Assembly (NCBI RefSeq): GCF_019754935.1
Contig: NZ_JAGSOA010000001.1
Location: 434,001-498,000, forward strand
Length of the DNA: 64,000 bases
Direction: 5' to 3'
Origin: Corynebacterium parakroppenstedtii
Lineage (GTDB): Bacteria > Actinomycetota > Actinomycetes > Mycobacteriales > Mycobacteriaceae
The notes beneath the pieces were generated by a model that was given only the letters and a program-made list of their open reading frames with translations, had not been told where the DNA came from and ran no database searches. How positions within the stretch are numbered: the stretch's first letter is position 1; every line of letters starts with the position of its first letter. This document shows, one piece after another, positions 25,063-35,339 of this stretch. The position numbers and the translations under genes are program-made.

Positions 25063-26091
25063 CTAATTGTCGAGACTGTCCGCAATCCGAGTTCCAACCT
25101 CATCAGTGCGTATGCTGCTATCCCTCGAGGCAACATCGTTGCGGACTGCGGCCTCGATGGCATCGGCTTCGTCGGTCTTACCCAAGTGCCGGAATAACAA
25201 CGCACCCGACAAAATAGCAGCCGTCGGATCCGCGATACCCTTCCCAGCAATATCAGGAGCAGAGCCATGCACGGGCTCAAACATGGATGGATTCGTGCCG
25301 GTCGCGTCGATATTGCCCGATGCAGCCAAGCCGATGCCACCGGTGACAGCTCCAGCTAAGTCGGTGATAATGTCGCCGAAAAGATTATCTGTCACGATGA
25401 CGTCGAAGCGCGACGGGTCAGTGACCATATAAATTGTCGCCGCGTCGATGTGGCAATAATCCACGGCAACGTCTGGATACTCCCGGGCAACCTGGTCGAC
25501 GGTGCGTTGCCACAGTCCACCTGCATACACCAGGACATTAGTTTTATGGACCAGTGTTACCTTCTTGCGTCGCTCCTGAGCACGGTCAAAGGCGTAGCGG
25601 ACAACACGTTCAACCCCGTACCGAGTGTTCACACTTGTTTCGTTGGCAACCTCGTGAGGCGTATCGACCCGAATCGAACCGCCGTTTCCGGCATAGAGTC
25701 CCTCGGTGCCCTCACGGACGACGATAAAGTCAACCTTCCCCGGATTCGACAGCGGCGAGGCTACCCCCGGATACAGGACTGATGGGCGTAGATTGACATG
25801 GTGATCGAGGGCGAATCGCATCTTCAGCAGAAGGCCACGCTCCAGTACCCCCGATGGAACTGTCCTGGGATCACCAACGGCCCCGAGCAGAATCGCATCG
25901 TGCTCGCGCAAGGAGGCGAGATCGTCATCAGTAAGAAGCTCCCCGTTGCGAAGGTACCGGCGGGCGCCGAGGTCGTATTCCGTGGTCTCAATGGACTCGC
26001 CGCTCCCCGCCAACGCAGCTCGCATCACTTTGAGCGCTTCCGCCGTTACTTCTGTGCCGATCCCGTCGCCAGGGATAACCGCAAGTTTCAT
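25063..26091 (-). CDS. leuB: 3-isopropylmalate dehydrogenase
   Basis: A 342-residue enzyme of leucine synthesis that oxidises and decarboxylates 3-isopropylmalate with NAD+. [20 protein letters not shown] is the N-terminal strand-turn. [20 protein letters not shown] carries the substrate-binding Arg/Leu residues. [66 protein letters not shown] and [20 protein letters not shown] are the family blocks with the Mg-binding Asp residues. I chose the ATG at 26091, which gives the canonical start; a GTG seven codons earlier is also possible. Downstream of serA and the COG0523 GTPase on the same strand, part of the ilvBNC-serA-leuB synteny block. Confidence 0.95.
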   Translation of the reverse strand: MKLAVIPGDGIGTEVTAEALKVMRAALAGSGESIETTEYDLGARRYLRNGELLTDDDLASLREHDAILLGAVGDPRTVPSGVLERGLLLKMRFALDHHVNLRPSVLYPGVASPLSNPGKVDFIVVREGTEGLYAGNGGSIRVDTPHEVANETSVNTRYGVERVVRYAFDRAQERRKKVTLVHKTNVLVYAGGLWQRTVDQVAREYPDVAVDYCHIDAATIYMVTDPSRFDVIVTDNLFGDIITDLAGAVTGGIGLAASGNIDATGTNPSMFEPVHGSAPDIAGKGIADPTAAILSGALLFRHLGKTDEADAIEAAVRNDVASRDSSIRTDEVGTRIADSLDN

Positions 26092-26132
26092 ATCCTGAGA
26101 TACCTTTCTCACATCACGGGTTTCTTGTGAGT

Positions 26133-27299
26133 CTAACCGATCGCCGACGCTCCAGCCATACGTTTAAGCAGCGCGCGGGATTCGTCGTCATTTAGTGTTG
26201 CTGCCTGGAGCCGAGCCAGAGCGTCGGCACCATCAAAGTTCACACCAATAAGGACAATTTCCGACGACGGAGCCTCCGACGCCTGCGACCACAACGCTGC
26301 AGGTGAGATCGTTAAGTTCGGGCCGGCCTGGGACCACATCTGAATGAGCTCCGGGCGGTCAGCGATCCAACAATGCCCTTTTGACCGAACCAAACCGCGC
26401 ATTGATTTCACGGCTGCAATGAGACGGCGCTGGTCAAATGGCCGTTGGGACCGAAACGCCACTGAGGAAATCCCGTACTCTTCGGTTTCCGGAGTATGTG
26501 GATTCGCGAGCTCATCAAGGTACCCGGGAGCTGCAGCCGACTCCTCAACGTCATAAAGATGCGCATCGAGCACGGCTTCCATCGGAATCTCGCCATTGAC
26601 GACGCGACGTATGCGGGCACGTGGGTTCATGGCGTGAACTGCGTCTTCAGTTGCCTGGGCGAGTTCATCACGAACCAGGTCACATTTCGTCACAAAGATC
26701 ATGTCGGCAAACTCGACTTGGTCGACAAGGAGCTCAGCAACCGTGCGGTCATCATCGGGAGCGGCCTCCAAACCTCGATCAGATAGTCGTCCCCGTTTGT
26801 GCATCTGAGGCAGGAACGTCGTCGCATCGACCAGGGTCACCATCGTGTCGATCGGAGCGATGCCACCTAGATGGACCCCGTCGGAGAATTCCCACTCGAA
26901 GGTCGCGGCGACAGGCATCGGCTCTGAGATCCCCGTTGACTCGATAACAATGTGGTCGAACTTTTGGCTCGCCGCGAGCGACGCCACCGATTCAACGAGA
27001 TCTTCCCTTAATGTGCAGCAAATGCAGCCATTGGAGAGCTCGACCATACGGTCACTTCCACGCTCAAGGTGCCCCTCACCCGCGATGAGCGCTGCGTCAA
27101 TATTCACTTCCGAAAAGTCGTTGACGATCACCGCGATTTTGCGGCCAGCGCGGTTGGCCAACAAGTGGTTGAGGAGCGTGGTTTTCCCCGAACCGAGGAA
27201 CCCGGACAAAACCGTCACCGGCGTCGGCCGAAAGTCGGTCATGCCGGCGTTTCGGACGTTTTCTCTTATTACGTCGTCCATATGGCGCTCTTCAAACAC
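26133..27299 (-). CDS. COG0523 (CobW/ZigA-type) G3E GTPase, probable metal chaperone
   Basis: A 388-residue P-loop GTPase. [20 protein letters not shown] is the Walker [21 protein letters not shown] holds the CxCC zinc/metal site. [20 protein letters not shown] and [11 protein letters not shown] (an NKxD variant, TKCD) complete the G domain, and the CobW C-terminal domain follows ([40 protein letters not shown]). Such proteins insert Zn or other metals into client enzymes and are often under Zur control; no clear Zur box is seen here. GTG at 27299 lies seven bases after AAGGGG; an internal ATG at 27281 is an alternative. An unusual set of inverted repeats lies between it and serA. It is an insertion in the usual serA-leuB order. 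Confidence 0.87.
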   Translation of the reverse strand: MFEERHMDDVIRENVRNAGMTDFRPTPVTVLSGFLGSGKTTLLNHLLANRAGRKIAVIVNDFSEVNIDAALIAGEGHLERGSDRMVELSNGCICCTLREDLVESVASLAASQKFDHIVIESTGISEPMPVAATFEWEFSDGVHLGGIAPIDTMVTLVDATTFLPQMHKRGRLSDRGLEAAPDDDRTVAELLVDQVEFADMIFVTKCDLVRDELAQATEDAVHAMNPRARIRRVVNGEIPMEAVLDAHLYDVEESAAAPGYLDELANPHTPETEEYGISSVAFRSQRPFDQRRLIAAVKSMRGLVRSKGHCWIADRPELIQMWSQAGPNLTISPAALWSQASEAPSSEIVLIGVNFDGADALARLQAATLNDDESRALLKRMAGASAIG

Positions 27300-27368
27300 T
27301 GTGCATCCCCTTAACGTCTCTCCGCGTCAGTCGCAGCTCAGAGCTCGACATGACGCACTAGTTGAGAT

Positions 27369-27435
27369 GGAGGAAGGTAGTCAGCCAAAGCTAGTCAGCC
27401 AGTTCCCGGCGCGGTTGGCTGACTACACATCCTCC
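27369..27435 (-). repeat. Nested inverted/direct repeats forming alternative hairpins between serA and the COG0523 gene
   Basis: GTAGTCAGCCAA at 27377-27388 is exactly inverted at 27415-27426, and a further direct copy CTAGTCAGCCAG lies at 27391-27402. The outer arms extend to ~20 bases (GGAGGA at both ends) with a one-base indel. The right arm can pair with either left copy, so two exclusive stems are possible. It could be the serA terminator (no T run) or a control element for the GTPase gene. The rest of the ~200-base gap holds nothing else I can support. Confidence 0.6.
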
Positions 27436-27499
27436 AAAGCGTTAATGATACACACTGTCAATAGTGGTGGCTGTCGCCGATCCAGCCAGACATGCCTTC

Positions 27500-29098
27500 T
27501 TAATCAAAATCGAGCGCAATAGCGTACTCGGCATCCAAGGACGCCTTCATCGACTCCATCACATCGTCAGGAACCGCCTTATCCACCCTAAGGACTAGCG
27601 TGGCGCCAGTCCCGGCCTTATCCTGCGACAATGCCGCGGCCTCGACGTTAATTCCACGCTCGCCCAACTGGGATCCGACGGCACCCAAGGCGCCCGGGCG
27701 GTCCTTGTAGTGCAGGAACACGTTCCGACCTTCCGCGCGCAGATCCAACCCTCGGTCGTTGATGCGGACAATCTTTTCCACACCGTCTAAACCAGTCAGG
27801 GCCCCCACGACCGACACAGTGTCGCCCGTATTCGTCACCAGCCGAACCTCTACAACAGAGCGGTGCAACACCGATTCGGCAGCCGTCGTCACAGCGAGTT
27901 GGACCCCGCGATCCTCAGCAATAGCCGGGGCATTAACAAATGTCACCTTTTCATCCACCGTGCCCGCGAACACGCCCCGCAACGCTGCAAGGCCCAAGGC
28001 GTCGACGTTTTCCGATGACAGCTCACCCCGCGCAATAACTTCCACCGACGTCGTCGCACTATGCTGAATTGCCGACGCCAACACTGCCAGCTTGCGCGTC
28101 AGGTTCAGCCACAGAGAAACCTCTTCGCCAATAGCCCCGCCGGACACGTTCACCGCGTCGGGGACAAATTCTCCCGCGAGGGCAAGCAAGACGGATTTCG
28201 CTACATCTGTCCCAGCGCGATCCTGCGCCTCCACCGTCGACGCGCCTAGGTGAGGTGTCACCACGACTTCGGGCCGGTCGAACAGCGGAGAATCCGTGCA
28301 CGGTTCCGTGGCGTACACATCCACACCCGCGCCACGAATGTGGCCGGAATCGATCGCACGAGCCAGTGCTTCTTCGTCGATAAGACCACCGCGAGCAGCA
28401 TTAACGATAATCTGCCCCTTCTTCGCCTTCTCAAGGAGAGCGTCATTGAACATGCCCGCCGTCTCCTTGGTCTTGGGGAGGTGGATGGTGACGAAATCAG
28501 ACACCGCCATCAGCTCCTCGAGGTCAATGAGTTCAACCCCCAACTGTGCGGCACGAGCAGGGTTCGCGTAGGGGTCATAAGCAACAATACGTTCAACATC
28601 GAAGGCAGCGAGACGCTGAGCAAAGAGCTGCCCAATATGTCCAAAGCCGACGATACCCACGGTCTTGCCGTAGACCTCGACGCCTTTGAAGGAAGACCGT
28701 TTCCACTCGCCTTGCCGCAGCGATTGATCGGCCTGAGGTATCTGGCGGGCCGCAGCCAGCAGCAAAGTGATCGCATGTTCGCAGGCTGAGTGGATATTCG
28801 ACGTGGGCGCATTGACCACCATCACTCCACGCTGCGTTGCGCCCTCAATGTCAACATTGTCCAATCCGACACCCGCTCGGCCAATGATTTTCAGCTCTTT
28901 GGCGGCGTCGAGAACTTCTTCATCCACCGTGGTGGCGGAACGTACTAGGAGCGCATCTGCCTCTGGGACGGCAGCCAGGAGCTCAGCACGGTTAGGCCCA
29001 TCTACCCACCGGACCTCAACGCCATCCCCTAGCGCCTCGATTGTTGATTGAGCAAGCTTGTCAGCGATAAGAACCACAGGTAAGCAGTTGTGATTCAC
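27500..29098 (-). CDS. serA: D-3-phosphoglycerate dehydrogenase
   Basis: This 532-residue enzyme starts the phosphorylated serine pathway, oxidising 3-phosphoglycerate with NAD+. LPVVLIADKLAQSTIEALGD opens the N-terminal domain. KIIGRAGVGLDNVDIEGATQ and TVGIVGFGHIGQLFAQRLAA (GxGxxG) form the NAD domain. GQIIVNAARGGLIDEEALAR and VVVTPHLGASTVEAQDRAG carry the catalytic Arg and His. A long intervening domain and a C-terminal ACT domain (FLHYKDRPGALGAVGSQLGE) make this the long form seen in actinobacteria, with serine feedback via ACT likely. GTG at 29098 has AGGAGG at seven bases. It is preceded by an intrinsic terminator of ilvC, so it should have its own promoter. Confidence 0.95.
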   Translation of the reverse strand: MNHNCLPVVLIADKLAQSTIEALGDGVEVRWVDGPNRAELLAAVPEADALLVRSATTVDEEVLDAAKELKIIGRAGVGLDNVDIEGATQRGVMVVNAPTSNIHSACEHAITLLLAAARQIPQADQSLRQGEWKRSSFKGVEVYGKTVGIVGFGHIGQLFAQRLAAFDVERIVAYDPYANPARAAQLGVELIDLEELMAVSDFVTIHLPKTKETAGMFNDALLEKAKKGQIIVNAARGGLIDEEALARAIDSGHIRGAGVDVYATEPCTDSPLFDRPEVVVTPHLGASTVEAQDRAGTDVAKSVLLALAGEFVPDAVNVSGGAIGEEVSLWLNLTRKLAVLASAIQHSATTSVEVIARGELSSENVDALGLAALRGVFAGTVDEKVTFVNAPAIAEDRGVQLAVTTAAESVLHRSVVEVRLVTNTGDTVSVVGALTGLDGVEKIVRINDRGLDLRAEGRNVFLHYKDRPGALGAVGSQLGERGINVEAAALSQDKAGTGATLVLRVDKAVPDDVMESMKASLDAEYAIALDFD

Positions 29099-29199
29099 GA
29101 TTTGGTCCTCCTAGTAAAACAGCGCACGGTCAGGTGCACTCCATCGTGTGGGTTGGGTCTGTGAACAGGTATACGGCCCGGATACGCGGGCGCAGATAT

Positions 29200-29254
29200 A
29201 CAAAAAGCATAGCCCTCCTACCAGCACATTATGGTGAAATAAGAGGACTATGCT
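29200..29254 (-). terminator. Intrinsic terminator after ilvC
   Basis: On the minus strand AGCATAGTCCTC (29243-29254) pairs with GAGGGCTATGCT (29207-29218, one G-T pair) and is followed by TTTTTG. It lies 27 bases after the ilvC stop. A second small hairpin (ATCCC/GGGAT around TTTTTT) directly after the stop adds to it. Confidence 0.8.
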
Positions 29255-29280
29255 GAATAATATCCCTTTTTTGGGATAAT

Positions 29281-30330
<1,050 letters not shown>

Positions 30331-30348
30331 TCATATCATAGGGTGAGA

Positions 30349-30846
30349 CTAACGTTTGGGCATCATCGGATTCGCACCACGACTTAAAGCAACCACCCCC
30401 GAATACACTTGTTCGCGGATACCGAACGGGCGAAGGACATCCAACAAGGCAACCAATTTCCCGGGCTGCCCCGTCGCCTCAATGACCACCGACTCAGGTG
30501 CTACATCCACTACGCGAGCACGGAACAGGTTGGCAGCGTCGACGACCTGTGCCCGGTTCTCATTATTCGCCGCAACCTTCACCATCAACAGTGCACGGGA
30601 GACCATTTGATCGTCCTTCTGCCGAATAACCTTCAGCACCGGGACCAATTTATTGAGCTGTTTTGTGATCTGCTCAATAGAAACCTCATCTATTTCAACG
30701 ACAATGGTGATCCGATTGACCCCCTCCAGATCGGTCGTGCCTGTCGTCATTGAAATAATGTTGAACGATCGCCGAGCAAACATCCCGGACAGCCGAGCAA
30801 CAATGCCTGGCTGATCTTCCACTAAGAGACTCAACGTGTGTTGCAT
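30349..30846 (-). CDS. ilvN: Acetolactate synthase small (regulatory) subunit
   Basis: This 165-residue ACT-domain protein begins MQHTLSLLVEDQPGIVARLS, followed by GMFARRSFNIISMTTGTTDL and EGVNRITIVVEIDEVSIEQI. The valine-binding ACT fold and the C-terminal activation domain (VVDAANLFRARVVDVAPESV, PFGIREQVYSGVVALSRG) are complete. It binds IlvB and gives valine feedback control. The ATG at 30846 has GGAG seven bases upstream, directly after the ilvB stop (gap of four bases), showing tight coupling. Longer in-frame starts overlap ilvB and are not needed. Confidence 0.95.
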   Translation of the reverse strand: MQHTLSLLVEDQPGIVARLSGMFARRSFNIISMTTGTTDLEGVNRITIVVEIDEVSIEQITKQLNKLVPVLKVIRQKDDQMVSRALLMVKVAANNENRAQVVDAANLFRARVVDVAPESVVIEATGQPGKLVALLDVLRPFGIREQVYSGVVALSRGANPMMPKR

Positions 30847-30850
30847 GCCC

Positions 30851-32806
30851 CTACTCCTCTCCCCCGCCGCGCTGGTCATCGGTTGCTGTGGTGGTTCCTT
30901 CCGCAGCCACCCGAGCCTGGTCCTCTTCAATAACGTCGCTCACCTCAGTAACAGACTCTTCATCAATCATCTGATCTGAGTCGAATAGTGGTCGCAGGTT
31001 GAGGGCGTACTGGATCTCATCATTCGAGTGTCCCGAGGCAACCATTGGCCAGACTTGCGCATCCTCACCAACAATGAAATCAATAACCACAGGCCGGTCA
31101 TTGATCTCACGCGCTTTTTTGATCGTCGGCACGATGTCTTCTTCTTGAGTAACCCGGAAGCTCGCGCACCCCATCGACTCTGCCAACGAGACAAAATCTG
31201 GTAAATACTCACCCTTCGGGTGAAGACCGGTGTGCGAATAGTGGCTCTGATAAAACAAATTCTGCCACTGACGAACCATGCCCAAGTTGCCGTTATTAAT
31301 AACCGCAACTTTAATTGGGAGATCGTTGACCGCGCAGGTCACCAGTTCCTGGTTAGTCATCTGGAAACAACCATCACCATCGATAGCCCAGACTTCTTTC
31401 CCCGGAGAGCCGGCTTGGGCACCCATTGCCGCGGGGATGGCATATCCCATCGTCCCCAGACCACCCGAGTTCAACCATGTCCGGGGTTGTTCATAATCGA
31501 CGAACTGCGCCGCCCACATTTGGTGCTGCCCCACACCAGCACAATAAATTGCGTCAGGGCCAACTTCATCAGAAATAGCCTTAATGACGGCTTGAGGAGC
31601 TAACTTGCCATCGTCGGGATTTTCCCATCCCAATGCATAGGTCTTCTGCAAAGAGTGGAGGTAGTCAACCCAGCGACTACATTCAGGCTGCTTCAGGTTC
31701 TTTTTCTCGTACATGTTGGTAAGAGACTGAAGAACTTCCCGAGCATCCCCGACAATGGGAACCTCAACTTCACGAATTTTCCCGATCTCCGCGGGATCAA
31801 TATCAGCATGGATAAACTTCGCCTCCGGAGCGAAGGACTCAACATCGCCTGTAACACGATCATCGAACCGTGTCCCGATGGCTATAACAACATCGGCTTT
31901 CTGCAATGAGGCGACAGCCGAGACGCTGCCATGCATCCCCGGCATCCCCATGTGCAGAGGATGAGAATCGGGGAAAGATCCCAGCGCCATTAACGTCGTC
32001 ACCACGGGAATGCCCGTGGTCTCGACGAACTCTGCAAGCTCCGCGCTGGCATTAGCTTTAATCACCCCACCGCCGACATAAAGCACCGGGCGACGAGATT
32101 GCGCGATAAGATCCACAGCCTGCTTGATCTTCCGCGAGTGCGGCGACGTCGTCGGCCTGTAACCAGGAAGCTCTAGCTCAACAGGCCACTGGAACTCAGC
32201 AACTTGGTTCTGAATGTCCTTCGGCACATCCACAAGCACCGGGCCAGGCCGACCAGTAGATGCCAAGTGGAATGCTTCAGCAATCAGACGCGGGATGTCC
32301 TCGACTTTGGTCACCATGAAGTTGTGCTTCGTAACTGGAAGGGTCACCCCGCAAATATCAGCCTCCTGGAAAGCGTCGGTTCCCAATAAGTGCAGCCCCA
32401 CCTGACCCGTAATCGCGACGACCGGAACAGAATCAATATTGGCATCGGCCAGCGGCGTAACAAGGTTTGTCGCACCGGGTCCTGATGTCGCAATGCACAC
32501 GCCAACTTCACCGGTTGCTTGGGCATAACCAGTTGCGGCGTGTCCAGCACCCTGCTCGTGGCGGACCAGAATGTGATTGAGGGTGGTCGATTCGTAAAGG
32601 GCCTCATAGAGGGGAAGAACAGCACCACCCGGAAGTCCGAAAACAGTCCGGGCGCCCAATACCTCGAGGGTACGGACAATAAGCTCTGCGCCGGTGAGCT
32701 TCTCTTTTCGGACTTTCTGGGCGGGTTTCTTATGTGCTCCCGACTGCGTTGCCACAGTTGAAGCCGCAACCGTCGCCGGAGTGGGCGGTTGAGAGGGGGC
32801 GTTCAC
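30851..32806 (-). CDS. ilvB: Acetolactate synthase large subunit
   Basis: A 651-residue thiamine-diphosphate enzyme. [20 protein letters not shown] and [20 protein letters not shown] carry the catalytic Glu and substrate loop. [20 protein letters not shown] and [13 protein letters not shown] follow. [20 protein letters not shown] through [12 protein letters not shown] is the GDG-x25-NN ThDP/Mg motif. It condenses pyruvate to acetolactate (or with 2-oxobutyrate to acetohydroxybutyrate). The N-terminal ~35 residues are a low-complexity Ala/Thr/Lys extension; GTG at 32806 was chosen by similarity to the corynebacterial start (MNxxSQ-PTPATVA). The C-terminal ~40 acidic residues exceed the usual length. 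It is first gene of ilvBNC, behind an attenuator. Confidence 0.95.
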   Translation of the reverse strand: MNAPSQPPTPATVAASTVATQSGAHKKPAQKVRKEKLTGAELIVRTLEVLGARTVFGLPGGAVLPLYEALYESTTLNHILVRHEQGAGHAATGYAQATGEVGVCIATSGPGATNLVTPLADANIDSVPVVAITGQVGLHLLGTDAFQEADICGVTLPVTKHNFMVTKVEDIPRLIAEAFHLASTGRPGPVLVDVPKDIQNQVAEFQWPVELELPGYRPTTSPHSRKIKQAVDLIAQSRRPVLYVGGGVIKANASAELAEFVETTGIPVVTTLMALGSFPDSHPLHMGMPGMHGSVSAVASLQKADVVIAIGTRFDDRVTGDVESFAPEAKFIHADIDPAEIGKIREVEVPIVGDAREVLQSLTNMYEKKNLKQPECSRWVDYLHSLQKTYALGWENPDDGKLAPQAVIKAISDEVGPDAIYCAGVGQHQMWAAQFVDYEQPRTWLNSGGLGTMGYAIPAAMGAQAGSPGKEVWAIDGDGCFQMTNQELVTCAVNDLPIKVAVINNGNLGMVRQWQNLFYQSHYSHTGLHPKGEYLPDFVSLAESMGCASFRVTQEEDIVPTIKKAREINDRPVVIDFIVGEDAQVWPMVASGHSNDEIQYALNLRPLFDSDQMIDEESVTEVSDVIEEDQARVAAEGTTTATDDQRGGGEE

Positions 32807-32920
32807 GGTTTTGTGCTCTCCTCACTGTGTTATCAGGGGTATTAGCCTCAGCGGAACTTTATCCCCGACGAATGAGCGCGATAGTGCCATCGTCGCGAGT
32901 TCCGACAAAGCATCGGATAT

Positions 32921-32958
32921 GAAAAAAGCCCTTCTCGCGTGGTGCGAAAGGGCGGTGA
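32921..32958 (-). terminator. Transcription attenuator in the ilvBNC leader
   Basis: On the minus strand GCCCTTTCGC pairs with GCGAGAAGGGC (one bulge) around a four- to five-base loop and runs into TTTTTTC. It sits 17 bases after the leader-peptide stop and ~115 bases before ilvB. That is the arrangement of ribosome-mediated attenuation described for corynebacterial ilvBNC. Confidence 0.85.
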
Positions 32959-32974
32959 CGAGTAACCAGGAAAG

Positions 32975-33028
32975 CTAACGCCCTCTCGGTACTACAAGAA
33001 TGATGGTGGTCATCGTTGCGCTCGTCAT
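32975..33028 (-). CDS. ilvBNC leader peptide MTSATMTTIILVVPRGR
   Basis: A 17-codon frame with Ile-Ile-Leu-Val-Val in a row (ATC ATT CTT GTA GTA) ends with TAG just before the attenuator stem. Stalling at Ile, Leu or Val codons would favour an antiterminator and expression of ilvBNC when these amino acids are scarce. C. glutamicum has a comparable ilvB leader with clustered Ile and Val codons (from memory). There is no clear ribosome-binding site. The ATG lies seven bases after a good -10 box, so it may be translated as a leaderless message; the second ATG at 33013 would also include all five key codons. Confidence 0.75.
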   Translation of the reverse strand: MTSATMTTIILVVPRGR

Positions 33029-33035
33029 ATGTAGA

Positions 33036-33064
33036 ACTATAAAGGCACAGACACGTCAGACCAA
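33036..33064 (-). promoter_or_regulatory. Promoter of the ilvBNC operon
   Basis: On the minus strand TTGGTC (33059-33064) and TATAGT (33036-33041) are separated by exactly 17 bases. Transcription would start at or very near the leader-peptide ATG. The remaining ~220 bases up to mscCG must hold its divergent promoter, which I cannot place. Confidence 0.6.
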
Positions 33065-33287
33065 CTACGACCACGAAAAACCACTGGAATTGCCCGATAA
33101 TGGCGCACTATCACCCCCAAATGGTAAGAAAAACGCCGAAACTCCGAGGAAAGCGCCACCACGAGAGCGACCTAGCACTCCCCTACCATCCCCGTGCTGA
33201 TAGTTCACTGAGAATATTTACTGAGATCAGTGAAAAGATCATCCGCATCGTGGCCAACCGCACAATCTGGTGACTAAGTTTAGGTCT

Positions 33288-35339
33288 ATGCCGTTCAAGT
33301 TCTATTTGACTTCCATGTGGGAGTGGGTGGCCAACACCGGTCTATCCCTTGCCATCTTGATCTGTATCGCCATACTCATACCGCGCATCGGTCGACTCGT
33401 GGTCCGCTGGGCGACGATCAAGATGAACGAGCACGAAGAACGGCGCGGAGAAATTGCCGACACCGAAGGCTACAAGGGGCGGTTAGCCATCCTCGGCGCA
33501 CTGGTCTACATCGCGGAGGCCATCGCCTTCTTCTTCGTAGCCATCCGGATTCTTAAAGACTTCGGATTCTCGACGACCGGCGCGGCCGTTCCCGCAACCG
33601 TTGTTTCTGCCGCGGTTGCGTTTGGTGCGCAGAAAATCATCGCTGACTTCCTCGCTGGATTCTTCATCATTACCGAGCGGCAGTATGGCGTCGGTGACTG
33701 GGTCATCCTTCAGAATAAGGACGCCCCGGTGGAGGGAACAGTGACGGCTATTACCTTGCGGTCGACGACGGTGCGGACGATCAACGGCCAAGAGGCCGTG
33801 GTACCTAACTCGGTGCCACTGGTGGCCGTTAATGCCTCCTCTGGGTGGGCGAAGGCTCAGATCGACATCCCCGTTCCGCTTACCGCAGGTGACAATACTG
33901 AGGACCTGAACGCGCTCTTCGACGGGTGCGTGAACCGCACTCTGGCTAAACCTGAGATCGCGCGCCTCGTCAGCGACGACGCCGATGCCGTGAGCATCCT
34001 GCCCGCGCTGGATCTGATTCCACCGACATCGGCGGGCGTTCCGTGGAGCATCCAGTACCGCGTCCTTATCCGCGTCGAGCCGGGACAGCAATGGACTGTT
34101 GAACGTGCTCTTCGGTCAGCTGTCATGGATGAGATGTGGGCATCGTATTCCCGGTCAACTATTGAGAGCTTGCCGGGACTCACTCGGTCTTCAGGAGACT
34201 CGTACCATGCGCATGGTGATGGGCATGGTGACGAGCACCACGGTGAACGCAGTGGTGACGGTGCACACGCGTCGACAACTTCCGGCACAGACAAGGCGAC
34301 CACCGGTGACAACACCCAGGCGTTGGATACAACACGTCGGTGGGCTGCGACACTGCAACACGAAGAAGACGAATTCGAAGGCCGGCCAACGTCGTCGGAT
34401 GTGCAAGGGCCTGCGTCGTCAGAGACCGCCTCTGGTGTCGGGCCTAATGTCGGTGCCAATGGCAGCGGCACGGCCAGCGACTCGGAAACCGTCGTCTTCC
34501 CCTCGGCATCAGGCTCCGGATCAGGCTCTACGTCAGGCTCAACGGCGGAAACGCGAGTCTTCTCAGCCGAAGATGACACCACAGCTGCTGAACGTGCTGC
34601 CCAGGCCTCCGATCATGGGGTTAACCCGACCGATCGGGGGACCAGCAGCGCCGATGCTTCAGACGCAACAACGTCGAAGAAGGCAGAAGACACCCGTACG
34701 TCGCTAGAAAAAGAAGCGGAAGATGCGCAGCAAAATGGTCTGTTCAGGAGGATTTCGTATGAGCGACGGATCCAACGGCTCTTCTCGATCGGCGGACGGT
34801 GCCGCGCATCAACCAGTGCCATCGTGCTGGTTCTCATCATCTTGGTGATCCTCCAAGGGCTCACCTATGACGGCGGCGACCGCGGCTCTGGAATACTAGC
34901 CCCCTCGTCGTTCCAATCGCGTTCGGACAAGAAGGAGTCTGACGACAAATCGGAGAGCTCAGCTCCCACGACACCGGAGTCAAATACTCATTCTGAGAAT
35001 CCGACTACGGAGCAAGATAGCAATAGCGAGAACGGCAGCAACACTCCAACGACAACGCCGAATCGCACGCAGCCCACGACGACCACCACGAATACGGAGA
35101 ACAACCGGAACCAACAGAATTCCACGAATGGAAATCAAAATTCCGGGAATAACGGGAATACGGGATCCAATTCTGACGAAGACAACTCCGGTACCGGAGG
35201 GGCCAACCAACAGGACACTGATAGCAGCAACCAGGGCTCAGGGTCCGGCAACTCCAACAGTGGGAATGACAACTCCGGCCAGATGAATCTGAGCCACGGT
35301 CAAGGCGACAACAACACAGCATCTACAATGGCCCCATGA
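33288..35339 (+). CDS. mscCG: MscS-type mechanosensitive channel / glutamate exporter (MscCG, YggB)
   Basis: A 683-residue protein. Three N-terminal helices start MPFKFYLTSMWEWVANTGLS. The pore helix region STTGAAVPATVVSAAVAFGA then QKIIADFLAGFFIITERQYG, followed by VGDWVILQNKDAPVEGTVTA, is the MscS core. After the cytosolic vestibule comes ~160 low-complexity residues, then RIQRLFSIGGRCRAS leading into a fourth membrane helix at ~505-527. This C-terminal fourth helix is the hallmark of corynebacterial MscCG (NCgl1221), which releases glutamate and balances osmotic stress. The extracytoplasmic tail (~150 residues of Asn/Ser/Thr/Gln) is longer than in C. glutamicum. I chose the ATG at 33288 by alignment; a GTG at 33270 is possible. 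It is coupled to the next gene (ATGA overlap) and divergent from ilvB, as in C. glutamicum. Confidence 0.9.
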   Translation: MPFKFYLTSMWEWVANTGLSLAILICIAILIPRIGRLVVRWATIKMNEHEERRGEIADTEGYKGRLAILGALVYIAEAIAFFFVAIRILKDFGFSTTGAAVPATVVSAAVAFGAQKIIADFLAGFFIITERQYGVGDWVILQNKDAPVEGTVTAITLRSTTVRTINGQEAVVPNSVPLVAVNASSGWAKAQIDIPVPLTAGDNTEDLNALFDGCVNRTLAKPEIARLVSDDADAVSILPALDLIPPTSAGVPWSIQYRVLIRVEPGQQWTVERALRSAVMDEMWASYSRSTIESLPGLTRSSGDSYHAHGDGHGDEHHGERSGDGAHASTTSGTDKATTGDNTQALDTTRRWAATLQHEEDEFEGRPTSSDVQGPASSETASGVGPNVGANGSGTASDSETVVFPSASGSGSGSTSGSTAETRVFSAEDDTTAAERAAQASDHGVNPTDRGTSSADASDATTSKKAEDTRTSLEKEAEDAQQNGLFRRISYERRIQRLFSIGGRCRASTSAIVLVLIILVILQGLTYDGGDRGSGILAPSSFQSRSDKKESDDKSESSAPTTPESNTHSENPTTEQDSNSENGSNTPTTTPNRTQPTTTTTNTENNRNQQNSTNGNQNSGNNGNTGSNSDEDNSGTGGANQQDTDSSNQGSGSGNSNSGNDNSGQMNLSHGQGDNNTASTMAP

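Noticed and set aside
26845-27522. 225-codon plus-strand frame opposite the COG0523 gene
   Set aside because: Antisense to a clear G3E GTPase and to the repeat region; no domain and biased composition.
33857-34582. 241-codon minus-strand frame opposite mscCG
   Set aside because: A shadow of the low-complexity Ser/Thr linker of mscCG with no start signal or family similarity.
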